This document shows positions 12,376 through 21,728 of a stretch of DNA of 29,903 nucleotides, in pieces (position 1 is the stretch's first letter; every line of letters begins with the position of its first letter). Position numbers and translations under genes: made by a program. The notes under the pieces were generated by a model, which had not been told where the DNA came from, did no database searches, and saw nothing but the letters and a program-made list of their open reading frames with translations. This stretch comes from a virus, in IMG/VR virus record IMGVR_UViG_3300021963_000472, positions 1 through 29,903 of that record; one strand, given 5' to 3'.

Positions 12376-12647
12376 CATACAGCCGCACACCTAACTGCCC
12401 CAAAGAATTGTTCCAGTTCGAGTGCTGCATTGAAGATGTGGACCTGGTCTGCTTCTTGGAATACAGCCCAGAAGAAAAGGGATCAGTTGATTCCTTTGGC
12501 GCACCCTATGAGCCAAATATTGAAGAGTGCATGACCCTCAATAATGCATACATCGCTGGCACTGATGTCGATGTCGCCCACATGTTTCTGCAAAGCCTGG
12601 TTGATCATATTGAGGTGTCTGCACTGGAGAAGTTCAATGAACGATAA
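12372..12647 (+). CDS. Small acidic early protein, unknown function
   Basis: A 91-residue acidic protein with cysteines at 9, 18, 19, 27 and 53. The ATG at 12372 overlaps the upstream TGA. It contains FECCIEDVDLVCFLEYSP and a helical end (FLQSLVDHIEVSALEKFNE). It looks like a small alpha/beta fold. No family is recognised. It overlaps the next gene by 11 bases. Confidence 0.7.
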   Translation: MTYSRTPNCPKELFQFECCIEDVDLVCFLEYSPEEKGSVDSFGAPYEPNIEECMTLNNAYIAGTDVDVAHMFLQSLVDHIEVSALEKFNER

Positions 12648-12819
12648 AGAACTACCCCTGGCCCTTGAAGCCTGTCTTGACCTGGTCCGCGCCATGGTCG
12701 ATCCGGAGATTTATGGGTACGCCATCAATAAGGATGTCAGAACCCATGCATACGTTGTCAAAACAATGCTGGAGCGCTTAAAAGCCCGAATGGAGACCAG
12801 CACATGGCCAGAGGCTTAA
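12637..12819 (+). CDS. Small helical early protein, unknown function
   Basis: A 60-residue protein (NDKELPLALEACLDLVRAMV, later YVVKTMLERLKARM), predicted all helical. GGAG lies seven bases before the ATG at 12637. The same frame is open further upstream but without a ribosome site. It overlaps both neighbours (11 and 16 bases). Confidence 0.65.
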   Translation: MNDKELPLALEACLDLVRAMVDPEIYGYAINKDVRTHAYVVKTMLERLKARMETSTWPEA

Positions 12820-13190
12820 AACCCCGTGTAGAGCCTGCCATCGAGGCAGCGCTTCAAAAGAAAGGCAATCTGTCAGACCTTGACTTGGCCAAGCTGTGCT
12901 TTTGTGCCAGACGCAGTGCTGCGAGGATTCTGTTTGACTTGCACCGCCATGACTTGGTCTATATCTCTGGATACACCAGAGTGAGCGCCAATGGCCAGTG
13001 GCGGCCTCTGTGGTCATGGGGTGATGGTGAAGACGCTCAAGCACCTGGTCCCGTGCCAGGCTCAGAGCGCATCAAAAAATACCGCGAGAAAATGTCAGCA
13101 GATGACAAAGACTTTGGCTTGGCCAGACGCAGGCAAAAAAGACGGGTCGTTAAACGCGACCCACTTGTGGCCGCGTTTTTTGGGGGTTAG
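12804..13190 (+). CDS. Winged-helix DNA-binding protein
   Basis: A 128-residue protein. Residues about 10-72 read as a winged helix: EAALQKKGNLSDLDLAKLCF is helices one and two, RRSAARILFDLHRHDLVYIS the recognition helix and wing, and QWRPLWSWG the final strand. The C-terminal 50 residues are basic and disordered-looking (ERIKKYREK, ARRRQKRRVVKRD). It is likely a regulator acting on phage or host promoters. GGAG lies eight bases upstream of the ATG. Its last 12 codons contain the operon terminator. It abuts the convergent ejection-protein gene with no base between the stop codons. Confidence 0.75.
   Translation: MARGLKPRVEPAIEAALQKKGNLSDLDLAKLCFCARRSAARILFDLHRHDLVYISGYTRVSANGQWRPLWSWGDGEDAQAPGPVPGSERIKKYREKMSADDKDFGLARRRQKRRVVKRDPLVAAFFGG
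13153..13181 (+). terminator. Early-operon terminator inside the end of the winged-helix gene
   Basis: AACGCG (13153-13158) pairs with CGCGTT (13172-13177), with inner CCAC/GTGG pairs, followed by TTTTTT (13176-13181). The hairpin is within coding sequence and stops plus-strand transcription just before the convergent late genes end. The minus-strand side lacks a clear T-run. Confidence 0.65.
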
Positions 13191-15194
13191 TTATTCGGCC
13201 AACAAGCCTGGCACAAATTGACCAGCACTAGTAGACACGCCAGCTGCACGGGTTTGCTGCTGTAATGCTCGCCTTCTAAGCTCATCCATCACTGGTGACA
13301 GGCTGGTCAAAAGTTGTTGCTGCTGTGCAAAACTAGGATTTAAAACATTTCTCGCTACTTGCTCGGCCACATTCTCATTCATGCCTTGGAGCCTTGGAGC
13401 CAACTGGCCCACCAAGTTTAGACCGCCACCGATAAGGTCGCCACGCATTAGTTGACTGCCAGCAGAGATGATCTCAGATGGTGCAGGCCCAGCCAGTTCA
13501 GCAATATCTTGTGCAATTGGCGTTGTTTGTGAGCCACCCTCAATGCGTGATCGAGTGATTGCCATTTGGCGCTCACGCTCAAGATTTTTAACAAAAGCCT
13601 CGTATTCGCCTTCAGAGTTAAATACTGTGCGCATACGATCACGCATTTCGCGGGAATTTAAGTATTTGTTGGCAATGTCTGACATTTCCGGTGTGGCATA
13701 AATGTCATCTCGCACAGACTGAATTGCACCTAAACGATACATCTGCCTTTCTGAATCGTCTGAAAATTTGGCAAGTTCTCTGTTTATTTCTGACGGTTTT
13801 TTCTTTAGAAACTTTTTTGATCCAGCTTCAAGCGCGTCATTTAATACAGACTCATCTGCAAAGATTTTTACCGCTTTGCCATAGACTGGCACTTCTTTTT
13901 TAATTGCATCAAGCAAATTAACGCGCAATTCATCAAGGTCATTTGCACGATTAGTTTTGCCAGCTTTTCTTGCTTCATTTGCAATGCCGCCAACATATTT
14001 GTAAGCCTTGTCTAGCATGACCATGTCGTTGTCAGGCAAATCTGCAAACTGGGGCAATCGTCTTGCATCGCCAATGGCCTGCTGGATGTCCTTTGATTTG
14101 GTCAGCAAATTATTAAGTTCGGGCGAGCTTATCTGTCCAGCGCTTCTGGCCTCGTCATAAAGTGGGGCTGCTAACTTGGACCGATTACTGATAATTTCAT
14201 TGGCCACCTCTTGAATATCACGCGCACCTACTGCTGTGAGGTCAGTGATGTCTTGTGTAACCCTTGGGCCTGCACCCCTGGCACGTTCAATCAGCATTTG
14301 GCGCGTTTCAGTTTGTGCGGATTGTGGAATGGCCATAGCGCCACGGGCCAAGCGCCTCATTGACTCGCCACCATAATCTGCCAAGGTTTCGTCTTTTGCA
14401 CCTAGTGTGAGATTTCTTAATTCTTGTTGACGCGCCAATTGCGCTGGGTCGATCCCCTCTTGGGCCAGCTTCTTTGCAATAAGTTCTTGCGCTTTGTTTA
14501 ATGCATCTTCTGGCCGAGTCGGTTTGAAAACTCTTTTAATCGCCTTACCACCTGAGCTTACCGCCTGAGTAACCACTGGACTTGCACCACCAAATGCCGC
14601 ACCAGTTGCACCGCCTATACCAGCGCCTGCTAATCTTTTTTCCAATCCACCTTCAGCGCCACCAGCGCCAGAAACAGCACCTGACGCAGCGCCATACCCC
14701 GCACCACGCAAGGCAATGCCTCCAAGAGTTGGCACTTTGGTTGCCATGCGTGTTGCACCGGCAATGGCAGCTGGGGCTGTGGCCCCACCAGTAAATGGTG
14801 CGGCAATGAGCGCAGCAGCTGTGGGGGCTAAACCGCCAATCATCTCACCAGCAAATGCTCGACCAGGGTATTGCTGCTCATACTCTTTAATCCCAGCTCG
14901 GACTCTTGCCAGTTGGTTTTCATATTCTTTGTTTGAAAAAGACCCAGACCGCAATGCCGCTTCAATTTCATCGGCAAAGTTGAAACTAAGACCTTGCAAA
15001 ACTGACCGACCAAACCCAGCCTCTACGGGTGGACCGCCTAACTTTCTGGAGCTTGCGACTGCTGCTTCAAATTTGGTTGGGGTAAATCCTTCAGATTTGA
15101 GATAGCCGATAACATCATTTGCAGGCGCATTTTGCTCTTGCATTCTGCGCACATTTTCTTGCAATCTCTCAATATTTGACATCGTGGCCATCAT
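13191..15194 (-). CDS. Large internal virion / DNA ejection protein
   Basis: A 667-residue protein. After a short helical head it has FADEIEAALRSG and YPGRAFAGEMIGG, phrases I associate with ejection proteins of podoviruses. Residues about 118-215 are Gly/Ala-rich with hydrophobic stretches (GGLAPTAAALIAAPFTGG, GIGGATGAAFGGAS), as expected for a protein that inserts into the host membrane during DNA delivery. The rest is long charged helices. The ATG overlaps the upstream TGA by one base. It is the last gene of the late operon. Assignment rests on composition and position rather than a catalytic motif. Confidence 0.75.
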   Translation of the reverse strand: MMATMSNIERLQENVRRMQEQNAPANDVIGYLKSEGFTPTKFEAAVASSRKLGGPPVEAGFGRSVLQGLSFNFADEIEAALRSGSFSNKEYENQLARVRAGIKEYEQQYPGRAFAGEMIGGLAPTAAALIAAPFTGGATAPAAIAGATRMATKVPTLGGIALRGAGYGAASGAVSGAGGAEGGLEKRLAGAGIGGATGAAFGGASPVVTQAVSSGGKAIKRVFKPTRPEDALNKAQELIAKKLAQEGIDPAQLARQQELRNLTLGAKDETLADYGGESMRRLARGAMAIPQSAQTETRQMLIERARGAGPRVTQDITDLTAVGARDIQEVANEIISNRSKLAAPLYDEARSAGQISSPELNNLLTKSKDIQQAIGDARRLPQFADLPDNDMVMLDKAYKYVGGIANEARKAGKTNRANDLDELRVNLLDAIKKEVPVYGKAVKIFADESVLNDALEAGSKKFLKKKPSEINRELAKFSDDSERQMYRLGAIQSVRDDIYATPEMSDIANKYLNSREMRDRMRTVFNSEGEYEAFVKNLERERQMAITRSRIEGGSQTTPIAQDIAELAGPAPSEIISAGSQLMRGDLIGGGLNLVGQLAPRLQGMNENVAEQVARNVLNPSFAQQQQLLTSLSPVMDELRRRALQQQTRAAGVSTSAGQFVPGLLAE

Positions 15195-16726
15195 CAGTTC
15201 CTTGGTAAAAGGTTGTATGTACTGTTATATGAAGCTGGCTTTTTCTTTTTGTCTTTTTCTTTTTCTTTAGCAGCTTCAGCAGCAATTTCTGCTGGTGTTT
15301 TGATCCGCTTGAATGGGTCAAAAACAATTTGATTTGGGTCTAATTTGTTTTGTGTAGCAATTAGGCCGTATCTCTCTGATATGTCTTGCTGCAATGGTCT
15401 TTGAGACTCAATCAGATTTCTTGACTGAGCATAAAAGTCTTGCCTAACATTGTCGGCCAAGGTCTCTCCGGTCAAAGCCTTGTTGTACATAGCTCTGACC
15501 CTGTCTGAAACTCCACCAGCATTTGCCGCTGTGGCCTGTTCACCCTGCATAACAGTTGAGCCTGGGTCTAGGATTTTCATGTAGCCATAAACCAATGAAA
15601 TGTCTCCAGCCGCTGACGGGTTTAATGCCGCTGCTTCAACTTTTCTAAAGGCTTGAGCCAAATCTGTAAACGGCTTCATTTCAGTTGTGAAAGTAGCCCT
15701 TAAATCTTTTTCTCTTGCATATGATTTTCCAGTGCCAGGGATTAGTGGCACTGGTCCAGCCGCTGCCGGAGCCGCTGCCGGAGCTGCTGCCGGAGCTTGG
15801 CCTGCCGCTGCTGGGGCCGCACCAACCACTGGGGCTGGAGCTGCACCAGCTGCTGGGCGAGGTCTAGCACCAGCGCCACCACCAACAACATAAAACCCAT
15901 CTTCAGCATTCCCCACAACTTGTGGCGCTAAAGTTTTGGGGATTACTGATCCAGGCGCTTGAGCATAAGGGTCAATAAATTGAATTCCAGCACCCGTGTC
16001 AACTTTTTCCGGTGGTATCAATGGAGATACACCGCCAACTGGTTTGTAAGTGCCATCATCGTAATATTGCACTAAAGCAGGCTTTCTGTCAGCACCTAAT
16101 ACTTGCTGTGGCGGACCAACCGGCTTGGCCGCTGGGGCGATAGGTGCTGGAATAACACCGCCAGTTTTGGTCTGAATGTAATACTTATTGTCTTTACCTA
16201 AAAATGGTTGACCCACTGTTTCTTGTGGCTTCATAGTTTCAAGCAAATACTGAGTACCCTTCTCACGGCCAAGAGTGCGAACTAAGGCCATTTGCTGTGG
16301 ATTCAGATTAGCCAATGGATTGATTGGTGCAGGCGCTGGCTCCATTATCGAAACTGACTCACCAGTCAATGGCTGCATTGGTGCAGCTTGTGGCGCTTCA
16401 AACAATTTGTAAAAATCAGCTTCAGCTTTAGCTGCGCGTTGGCTTTCTTTCAGCTTTTCACCAAGCATTAAATCTTGCAATGATCCGGCTCTAGCCTGCT
16501 GATAACCTTGCTGGCCTGCCTGCAAAGCTGATCCAAGTGCTTGGCCCATGCTGATTGGGACTGCACTTCGGCCACTGGCCTGCAAGAGTGCACCGGCTGC
16601 TGACAGTGCAGCATTACGGCCCAAGAGCTTGCGCTGATCTTCTGTCAGCAATGCATCAAGACCCGTTGGCACACCGCCACCGCCAAACATATTGCCTAAA
16701 CTTGCAAAATCAAATTGAGTAGCCAT
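15194..16726 (-). CDS. Internal virion protein with Ala/Pro-rich linker
   Basis: A 510-residue protein. The N-terminal 100 residues are helical and Gly/Ala-rich. Residues about 285-330 are a low-complexity Ala/Pro linker encoded by 12-base repeats. Residues about 340-455 form a domain with FRKVEAAALNPSAAGDISL, MKILDPGSTVMQGE and RQDFYAQSRNLI. This LDPGS-V-GE domain recurs in virion proteins of many podoviruses. The C-terminus is a Lys/Glu-rich coil. GGTGG supports the ATG at 16726. It probably forms part of the ejection complex with its neighbours. Confidence 0.8.
   Translation of the reverse strand: MATQFDFASLGNMFGGGGVPTGLDALLTEDQRKLLGRNAALSAAGALLQASGRSAVPISMGQALGSALQAGQQGYQQARAGSLQDLMLGEKLKESQRAAKAEADFYKLFEAPQAAPMQPLTGESVSIMEPAPAPINPLANLNPQQMALVRTLGREKGTQYLLETMKPQETVGQPFLGKDNKYYIQTKTGGVIPAPIAPAAKPVGPPQQVLGADRKPALVQYYDDGTYKPVGGVSPLIPPEKVDTGAGIQFIDPYAQAPGSVIPKTLAPQVVGNAEDGFYVVGGGAGARPRPAAGAAPAPVVGAAPAAAGQAPAAAPAAAPAAAGPVPLIPGTGKSYAREKDLRATFTTEMKPFTDLAQAFRKVEAAALNPSAAGDISLVYGYMKILDPGSTVMQGEQATAANAGGVSDRVRAMYNKALTGETLADNVRQDFYAQSRNLIESQRPLQQDISERYGLIATQNKLDPNQIVFDPFKRIKTPAEIAAEAAKEKEKDKKKKPASYNSTYNLLPRN
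15759..15794 (-). repeat. Three 12-base tandem repeats coding for an Ala/Pro linker
   Basis: Units GCCGCTGCCGGA, GCCGCTGCCGGA and GCTGCTGCCGGA (plus-strand reading) lie head to tail. They extend the APAAA linker of the 510-residue virion protein, and length change by slippage is likely. Confidence 0.85.
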
Positions 16727-16735
16727 ATTTCCACC

Positions 16736-17185
16736 TTAATCCAATAAACCTCTGAGGCGGGTATTGACCACATCGCCTCTGCTCATCATGTTAGTTGATC
16801 CTGTATCTGGTGCAAGTAAAGATGCAGCCCTCATGGCCCGTCTTTCTTGACCAGGCTTAATGGCTAGTTCTGCCACCGGAATGCCACTTCTATCCATGGC
16901 CACCGCCACATTGTCAAAGCCTTTGGCCTGATCGTATGCATAGCCAAATAGCGCCATGCCCACATCTTTCTCAGACCCTTGGTCAATGATCTTGACCTTT
17001 GCTGGATCACTGGTGATCACAATGCCTCGGCTTGTCTCAGCCACTGTCAGCCCATCAGGAATGCGCGAGGGCATTGGTGATCCAGGCGTGATCAGGATGG
17101 TGTCACGCTTGCTTGATGGATCAAGCAAAGCCATGAGCTGCGCGTCAGCGTAGCGTTGTGGCTCTGGGGTTGGAGTGTTTCTCAT
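16736..17185 (-). CDS. Small virion-module protein, unknown function
   Basis: A 149-residue protein with no known domain. A Pro-rich start (RNTPTPEPQRYADAQL) leads to a compact alpha/beta middle with repeated ITxG/ITSDP strands. The C-terminus is helical (GQERRAMRAASLLAP, RGDVVNTRLRGLLD). It lies between two ejection-type genes, with one base after the upstream stop and nine before the next start. A small virion component or chaperone of its neighbours is likely. Confidence 0.7.
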   Translation of the reverse strand: MRNTPTPEPQRYADAQLMALLDPSSKRDTILITPGSPMPSRIPDGLTVAETSRGIVITSDPAKVKIIDQGSEKDVGMALFGYAYDQAKGFDNVAVAMDRSGIPVAELAIKPGQERRAMRAASLLAPDTGSTNMMSRGDVVNTRLRGLLD

Positions 17186-17186
17186 G

Positions 17187-18140
17187 TCAGATCAAGGATG
17201 CCAATGCACCAAGAGCTGCACCAGTGCCGCCAGTGAGACCGGCAACACCAGCCAATTGAGAGCCAGCCAATGCACCGCCTAATAGGCCAGCACCGACATT
17301 CTGGCTATATGGCGTTGTCGCCACTTGGCCAAGATTGGCAGGCTGCGCACCCAGTGAAGACTGGACCACACCAAGGCGCTGCAAACCAATGTTGCGAATG
17401 GCATCCATTTGCTGCTGGTCCAAAGCCTGACGCGCACCGCCAGCGCCCATGACAGCTTGAGCGCCACCAAGACGCAATGCTTGTTGTTGTGCAGCCAAAT
17501 TACCGAGCTGGCTTGCACCGCCCAAGCGCAATTGCGCACCTTGCAAGCCGGCTTGCTGATTGGCAATGTCGGCTGCTGATCTGCGCGCAATGTCGGCCTG
17601 CTGCATGGCCATGGCTTGGTTAAATGCCTGCTCGTTCAAAGTTGTCCCAAGGTTGGCAGCCTGCTTGGCAAACCCTTGGTTAGTCAAAGCCTCGGCCACA
17701 CCTTGGCGTGATCCACCAAATGCACGGGCAGCAGTTGCACGTTCACCAGTCTGCTGGATGGCAGCGCGTCTTGCAGACTCCAAGTCAGCCAATGCGTTGG
17801 TGCGCACTTGCTCTGTGTATGGGTTCATGTAAGAACCAATAGTGCCTGCACCTTGGCCAAGACCTAGATTAGTCTGCTGCGCTGTAAGTTGTGCAGGCTG
17901 ATAGACGCCGCCATAAGCGGCCATCTGCGCTGCCAAGTCTGTGCCAGTGATGCCTGGGCCAGCAAGGCCGGTGTTAACCAGAGCCTCCTCGCCCGCCTGG
18001 TACATTGGGTTGTACCCAGCAAACTGCTGGACCGGCAATGCACCGGCCACACCTTGGGCCTGCTGAAAGTTGGCCAAGAATGCTTCTTTGATCTGAGGAT
18101 CAATGGAGCTTGTGCTTGTAGTTGTTCCACCTTTTGACAT
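17187..18140 (-). CDS. Ala/Gln/Gly-rich virion protein, ejection complex-like
   Basis: A 317-residue protein with very high Ala, Gln and Gly. The phrase NPYTEQVRTNALADLESARR followed by TGERATAARAFGGSRQGV is a hallmark I recall from podovirus ejection/structural proteins of aquatic phages. The C-terminal 40 residues are hydrophobic and Gly-rich (AGLLGGALAGSQLAGVAGL), suited to membrane insertion. AGGAAAG precedes the ATG. Confidence 0.75.
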   Translation of the reverse strand: MSKGGTTTSTSSIDPQIKEAFLANFQQAQGVAGALPVQQFAGYNPMYQAGEEALVNTGLAGPGITGTDLAAQMAAYGGVYQPAQLTAQQTNLGLGQGAGTIGSYMNPYTEQVRTNALADLESARRAAIQQTGERATAARAFGGSRQGVAEALTNQGFAKQAANLGTTLNEQAFNQAMAMQQADIARRSAADIANQQAGLQGAQLRLGGASQLGNLAAQQQALRLGGAQAVMGAGGARQALDQQQMDAIRNIGLQRLGVVQSSLGAQPANLGQVATTPYSQNVGAGLLGGALAGSQLAGVAGLTGGTGAALGALASLI

Positions 18141-18150
18141 ATTCTTTCCT

Positions 18151-19218
18151 TTAACCCAGTAAAGACTTTAATTTCTTGGCAGGCACTTTGCCTTCGTTGA
18201 TCATGTCCAAGAGTCCACGGCCATACTTATTGACTGAAGACTTCTTGATCACATATTCACCGCGATCTAGGTATCCAGCGCCATCATCTGGACCAGGTGG
18301 GTTCATGCCAAACAAGCCATCGACCATGCCGCCTTGGTTATAAGTGCCACTGACACTTTCACCAACGCCCCCGTCTGTGGCATTACCATCACCACCGCTT
18401 TCAATAATAGTATTCCCAGTAGCCAGTTTTGCTGCCTCGGCCTTGGCCAAATTGGCAGCCGCAATCTGGTCATATAGACCAGGGTTGTAGCCACCCATTG
18501 CTTGGCCTGCGACCACGCCAGCGTATGGATTGCCCATGGGCTTCATCTGGCCCATGATCAGACTGTAAGGGGATGCGCCACCAGCCATCACGGCTGGGTT
18601 GTATTGCGCGCCAGGTGCAATGGATTGGTAGTTCTGAAAGTTCTGCGCAAAGCCTTGGGTCGCATTTGCAAATGGCATTGTGCCTGCACTGGTCTGAAAG
18701 CCTGTGGTCTTTGTAGCCTGCTCTGCTGCCAACTTGGCTTGACTGGCCAAATAATCCTGATAAGCCTTTTCATTGGCAGCAATCTGCTGCTGATTCTTCA
18801 AAGCATTCAAGCGCTGCTGCTCGGCCCATGCAAGTTCATTGGCTCTTTGCTGGGCAGCCCAGTTGGTCGTGTTGGTCTGCTGCTGCGCGGCCCATTTGAT
18901 TTCATTTTGTTTTTGCTGATTAGCCCACTGCGCTTCACGCGCTGCCAGCTCATCCATGGCTGCCTGGTTGTAGGCAATCTCAGTGGCCGTTGTGGGCGTT
19001 GCCGCTTCCATACGGGCTTGAATGATCGCAGGCGTTGACTGAGTGGCACGGGCCACATCAGCAGCGCTGATCTGATATTGATTCATCAAGCTCTCAAACT
19101 GAGCATCGCTCAAGCCTTGAGCCTCGCCCTGTTTGATTGCGTCAACAATGCTTTTGTCGTATTGCTCTTGACTGATGCCGTTAGCCAATGACCATGCTAG
19201 TGCCGGTGAAGTTGCCAT
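18151..19218 (-). CDS. Virion protein with WAxQQ coiled-coil repeats
   Basis: A 355-residue protein. Residues about 95-145 repeat a unit of roughly 11 residues beginning with W-A-x-Q-Q (QWANQQKQNEIKWAAQQQ, then NWAAQQ and AWAEQQ), forming an amphipathic helix. The C-terminus DDGAGYLDRGEYVIKKSSV and YGRGLLDMINEGK matches a motif that closes many phage virion proteins (D-G-E-Y-V-I followed by a short helix). AGGGGA supports the start. It is likely part of the same ejection or internal core complex. Confidence 0.75.
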   Translation of the reverse strand: MATSPALAWSLANGISQEQYDKSIVDAIKQGEAQGLSDAQFESLMNQYQISAADVARATQSTPAIIQARMEAATPTTATEIAYNQAAMDELAAREAQWANQQKQNEIKWAAQQQTNTTNWAAQQRANELAWAEQQRLNALKNQQQIAANEKAYQDYLASQAKLAAEQATKTTGFQTSAGTMPFANATQGFAQNFQNYQSIAPGAQYNPAVMAGGASPYSLIMGQMKPMGNPYAGVVAGQAMGGYNPGLYDQIAAANLAKAEAAKLATGNTIIESGGDGNATDGGVGESVSGTYNQGGMVDGLFGMNPPGPDDGAGYLDRGEYVIKKSSVNKYGRGLLDMINEGKVPAKKLKSLLG

Positions 19219-19228
19219 ATCTATTCCC

Positions 19229-19597
19229 CTAAAGTTCCTTTGCCATTACAGACCATTGTGGACTGTAACCCTCATTTTTTAAAAATGTCTTGACCCAGCC
19301 TCTTCGGCCTGCCAAGGTCACTCTGGTGCAGCCAATAGACTTGCCCCAGGATTCGATCAATGGTCTCATCCTTGAGAGTTCGTCTAGGTCTCCACCAGCT
19401 AAGAAATAGTGCAAATTCTTTAGCCTGGGATAGACAACGATCTCGGTTAATACCACCGAGTCCTTGGCCGGCCACAGCTGTAATCTGTGACCCTCGACCA
19501 TCTCAGCGACATCGTCAAAATTGTGTGTGCCTCCGCTATATTCTAATGCCGCCTCCACATGGTGGCGCAGTCTTTCCAGTTGTTCTTGGTCGCTCAT
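19229..19597 (-). CDS. Conserved tail-module protein, possibly GNAT-like
   Basis: A 122-residue protein with strand-helix order LTEIVVYPRLKNLHYFLAGG, then a helix ending in ESWGKSIGCTRVTLAGRRGW and KTFLKNEGY. The GC-R-x-GR-x-G-W...GY ending resembles the second half of GNAT acetyltransferases, but no Q/RxxGxG/A loop is evident, so catalysis is doubtful. It overlaps the start of the preceding gene by ATGA. It may be a structural relative that lost the cofactor site. Confidence 0.6.
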   Translation of the reverse strand: MSDQEQLERLRHHVEAALEYSGGTHNFDDVAEMVEGHRLQLWPAKDSVVLTEIVVYPRLKNLHYFLAGGDLDELSRMRPLIESWGKSIGCTRVTLAGRRGWVKTFLKNEGYSPQWSVMAKEL

Positions 19598-21072
19598 CTC
19601 TTTCCAGAGGGAATAGCATCAAGTCTCATTATCCCAATGCGCCAGTCAGCCAATACCGCACCAGTCACCTTCACATTGACCTGGCGAGCCGCAAAGCGCA
19701 CATCAGTGGGGTTGGCTGCCGTGTATGGGCCAAATGTAGATTGCGTGCCAGTGGGGTAATTTCGGGTTTTAAATGACACCACCGCCTCACCCAGTGTCTG
19801 CTCATCTGGCACTACTTGCCTGACAGACATGATGTTGTCGCCATTGCCCAATTGGACTGGGCCACTTTCGGCATAGATGCTGGCATCGTCATAAGAGAAA
19901 CCCACCTCATGCTCATAGACGTAGCCGTCAGTAGAAACCGCCATGGGGTTAGTAAACACTCCGGCATCAGTGCCAGCAGTACGGGCCAATGAGCCTATGT
20001 TCCAGTGATTTTCTCTGTAATTGAAAGTGCAGTAGCTGTCATTTTCATTGCTTGAGCTGCTAGGGTAATACCACCAAATCTCACCATACTGGCTGTTGTG
20101 GACCGCATAGACCTTGGATGACTGATTGAAGTTCATATTGCCAAAGACATAGTCCGACACATCACTTGGCAGTGGCTTGACATAGCCGTCATAAATCCAG
20201 AAGCCTGCCTTGCTCATCCAAATGGCAGCAGTGTCAATGGCCGCCACAGACTGGGCTGAAATCAATCCGCAGCCACTTCCAGCCTTCTCAAAGCCATAGA
20301 CAAATGGAGCGCCCACATACTGGGCCGTGTGGACATCCACATCGGTGAAAAGCAAATTGATACCCTTGACCCGCTTGCCGGCAATGAGAGTGCCAGGTGT
20401 GGCCAGCTCATAGTCGCCAGCCTGGTTGTCGCCTGCCGGTGTCCAAACTGTATTGTTCTCTTGGTCGCACCACTGCACTTTTCTTGGATTGCCACCAGCG
20501 CCAAGGGCGAACATGATTCGCTCGGCAGTCACCAAGACCGCCTTATTGCTTGTAGGCGCGTTGGTGATAACCGCTGCTATGGTGGGTGTGCTAAAGCCTA
20601 ATTGCCACTCATAGAGCTTGCCATCGGCATTGGAGCAGGCAATTAAATACTCACCCCAAGTGTCCATGGACCATGTGGTGGCCGGAGTGATTGACCCCAA
20701 ATCAGGTCTGGCCACGCCATAGCTGAATTTGCCGTAATCACTGTAACCATAGCCCGTCTTGACAATGGCATCTGCAATGCCGGCTGTAAAGCTGGTCGGT
20801 GTGATTTCCTTGATCGTGCCAGACTCGCTCATGGCGTAGAGCTTGGAGTGCGTGCCAAGGCCGGTCCAGCGCGTGGCGCTATTGTCGCGCCAGTTTAAGA
20901 AGCCTCGGCACATTCCGCTGATCTGGGTCGATGAGCGCTTTCTCCAGCCACCCATGGGCCGCAAAGTGTTCTCGTACCAGCGCACCAAGTTCGCATCAAA
21001 CCATCGGCCTGCTGACTGGTACTCTGTGCCGTTTCTGTAGATGCCTGGGGGTAATTTGAGTGGTATGTACAT
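19594..21072 (-). CDS. P22 gp10-like packaged DNA stabilisation / tail hub protein
   Basis: A 492-residue beta-rich protein. The opening LKLPPGIYRNGTEYQSAGRW and later WYENTLRPMGGWRKRS match the conserved N-terminus of podovirus DNA-stabilisation proteins that close the portal channel and carry tail spikes. Repeated WSMDTWGEYL, RKVQWCD and FWIYDG blades suggest a beta-propeller. No clear ribosome site precedes the ATG at 21072. Its stop overlaps the next ATG. Confidence 0.8.
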   Translation of the reverse strand: MYIPLKLPPGIYRNGTEYQSAGRWFDANLVRWYENTLRPMGGWRKRSSTQISGMCRGFLNWRDNSATRWTGLGTHSKLYAMSESGTIKEITPTSFTAGIADAIVKTGYGYSDYGKFSYGVARPDLGSITPATTWSMDTWGEYLIACSNADGKLYEWQLGFSTPTIAAVITNAPTSNKAVLVTAERIMFALGAGGNPRKVQWCDQENNTVWTPAGDNQAGDYELATPGTLIAGKRVKGINLLFTDVDVHTAQYVGAPFVYGFEKAGSGCGLISAQSVAAIDTAAIWMSKAGFWIYDGYVKPLPSDVSDYVFGNMNFNQSSKVYAVHNSQYGEIWWYYPSSSSNENDSYCTFNYRENHWNIGSLARTAGTDAGVFTNPMAVSTDGYVYEHEVGFSYDDASIYAESGPVQLGNGDNIMSVRQVVPDEQTLGEAVVSFKTRNYPTGTQSTFGPYTAANPTDVRFAARQVNVKVTGAVLADWRIGIMRLDAIPSGKR

Positions 21073-21080
21073 GATGACAA

Positions 21081-21728
21081 TTATGTAATGTTTGACACAA
21101 AGCTCATCGTGACGATGGCCGATGGAGTGGCTGGCCGTGTGGGGCTTGTTCCAGCAGCGTATTGCTCAATGGAGACACCAACATCGCTCACCCGCCACAT
21201 TATCTCAATATAGTCAGTGCTGTTCATGCTGACAAAGAAATTCAAGGCTGCAATGGTGTGACTTGGATCGCCTGATGATTTTCTGGGGGACAGATTGAAT
21301 CTACTGTTTGAGTTGTCAATGTTTGTCCCATTCTTTCTAAACCAGATTTCAGCGTCTTGCGTGTCATTGGTCGTGTTCTTCATTTGAATGGAAAACTGAC
21401 AGTTCCAGATTCCAGCATCTGCCACAGTCAATCTCGATCCACTAGCCAAAGTCACATTATTAGAAAAGTCTGTCGTGTTCAATGTGATGGCATAGGCCGT
21501 GGTGGTGTTTGCTGCCGTTTGATTCGTTGAGTCTTGAAAAGCCCCATAGGGGTTGTTCATAAACTTGCCGCCCCTTGGTCCAAACAGAGACCCAAGGATG
21601 GTGGTCAGCTTTCTAAAGTACCCATTCAAAGAGCCATAGTTCTCATTAAAGTGCCTGCGCTCATACCCTTCTGGGGGGAAGCCCAGACTGGGTATTGATG
21701 GGGTCTCTAATTGCTGCTTTGTGGTCAT
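21081..21728 (-). CDS. Virion surface protein, jelly-roll type
   Basis: A 215-residue protein. After a helical head, residues from about 85 form a beta sandwich: ADAGIWNCQFSIQMKN, DAEIWFRKNGTNIDNS, then NFFVSMNSTDYIEIMWRVSD. This order is typical of C1q-like or head-decoration domains in phage tail proteins. The ATG at 21728 is preferred over the TTG two codons upstream. It follows the endolysin stop by six bases, so lysis and tail genes are interleaved here. Confidence 0.7.
   Translation of the reverse strand: MTTKQQLETPSIPSLGFPPEGYERRHFNENYGSLNGYFRKLTTILGSLFGPRGGKFMNNPYGAFQDSTNQTAANTTTAYAITLNTTDFSNNVTLASGSRLTVADAGIWNCQFSIQMKNTTNDTQDAEIWFRKNGTNIDNSNSRFNLSPRKSSGDPSHTIAALNFFVSMNSTDYIEIMWRVSDVGVSIEQYAAGTSPTRPATPSAIVTMSFVSNIT

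Noticed and set aside
15687-15893. Plus-strand Ala/Gly-rich frame opposite the virion protein linker
   Set aside because: Antisense shadow of the Ala/Pro repeat; no start signals.
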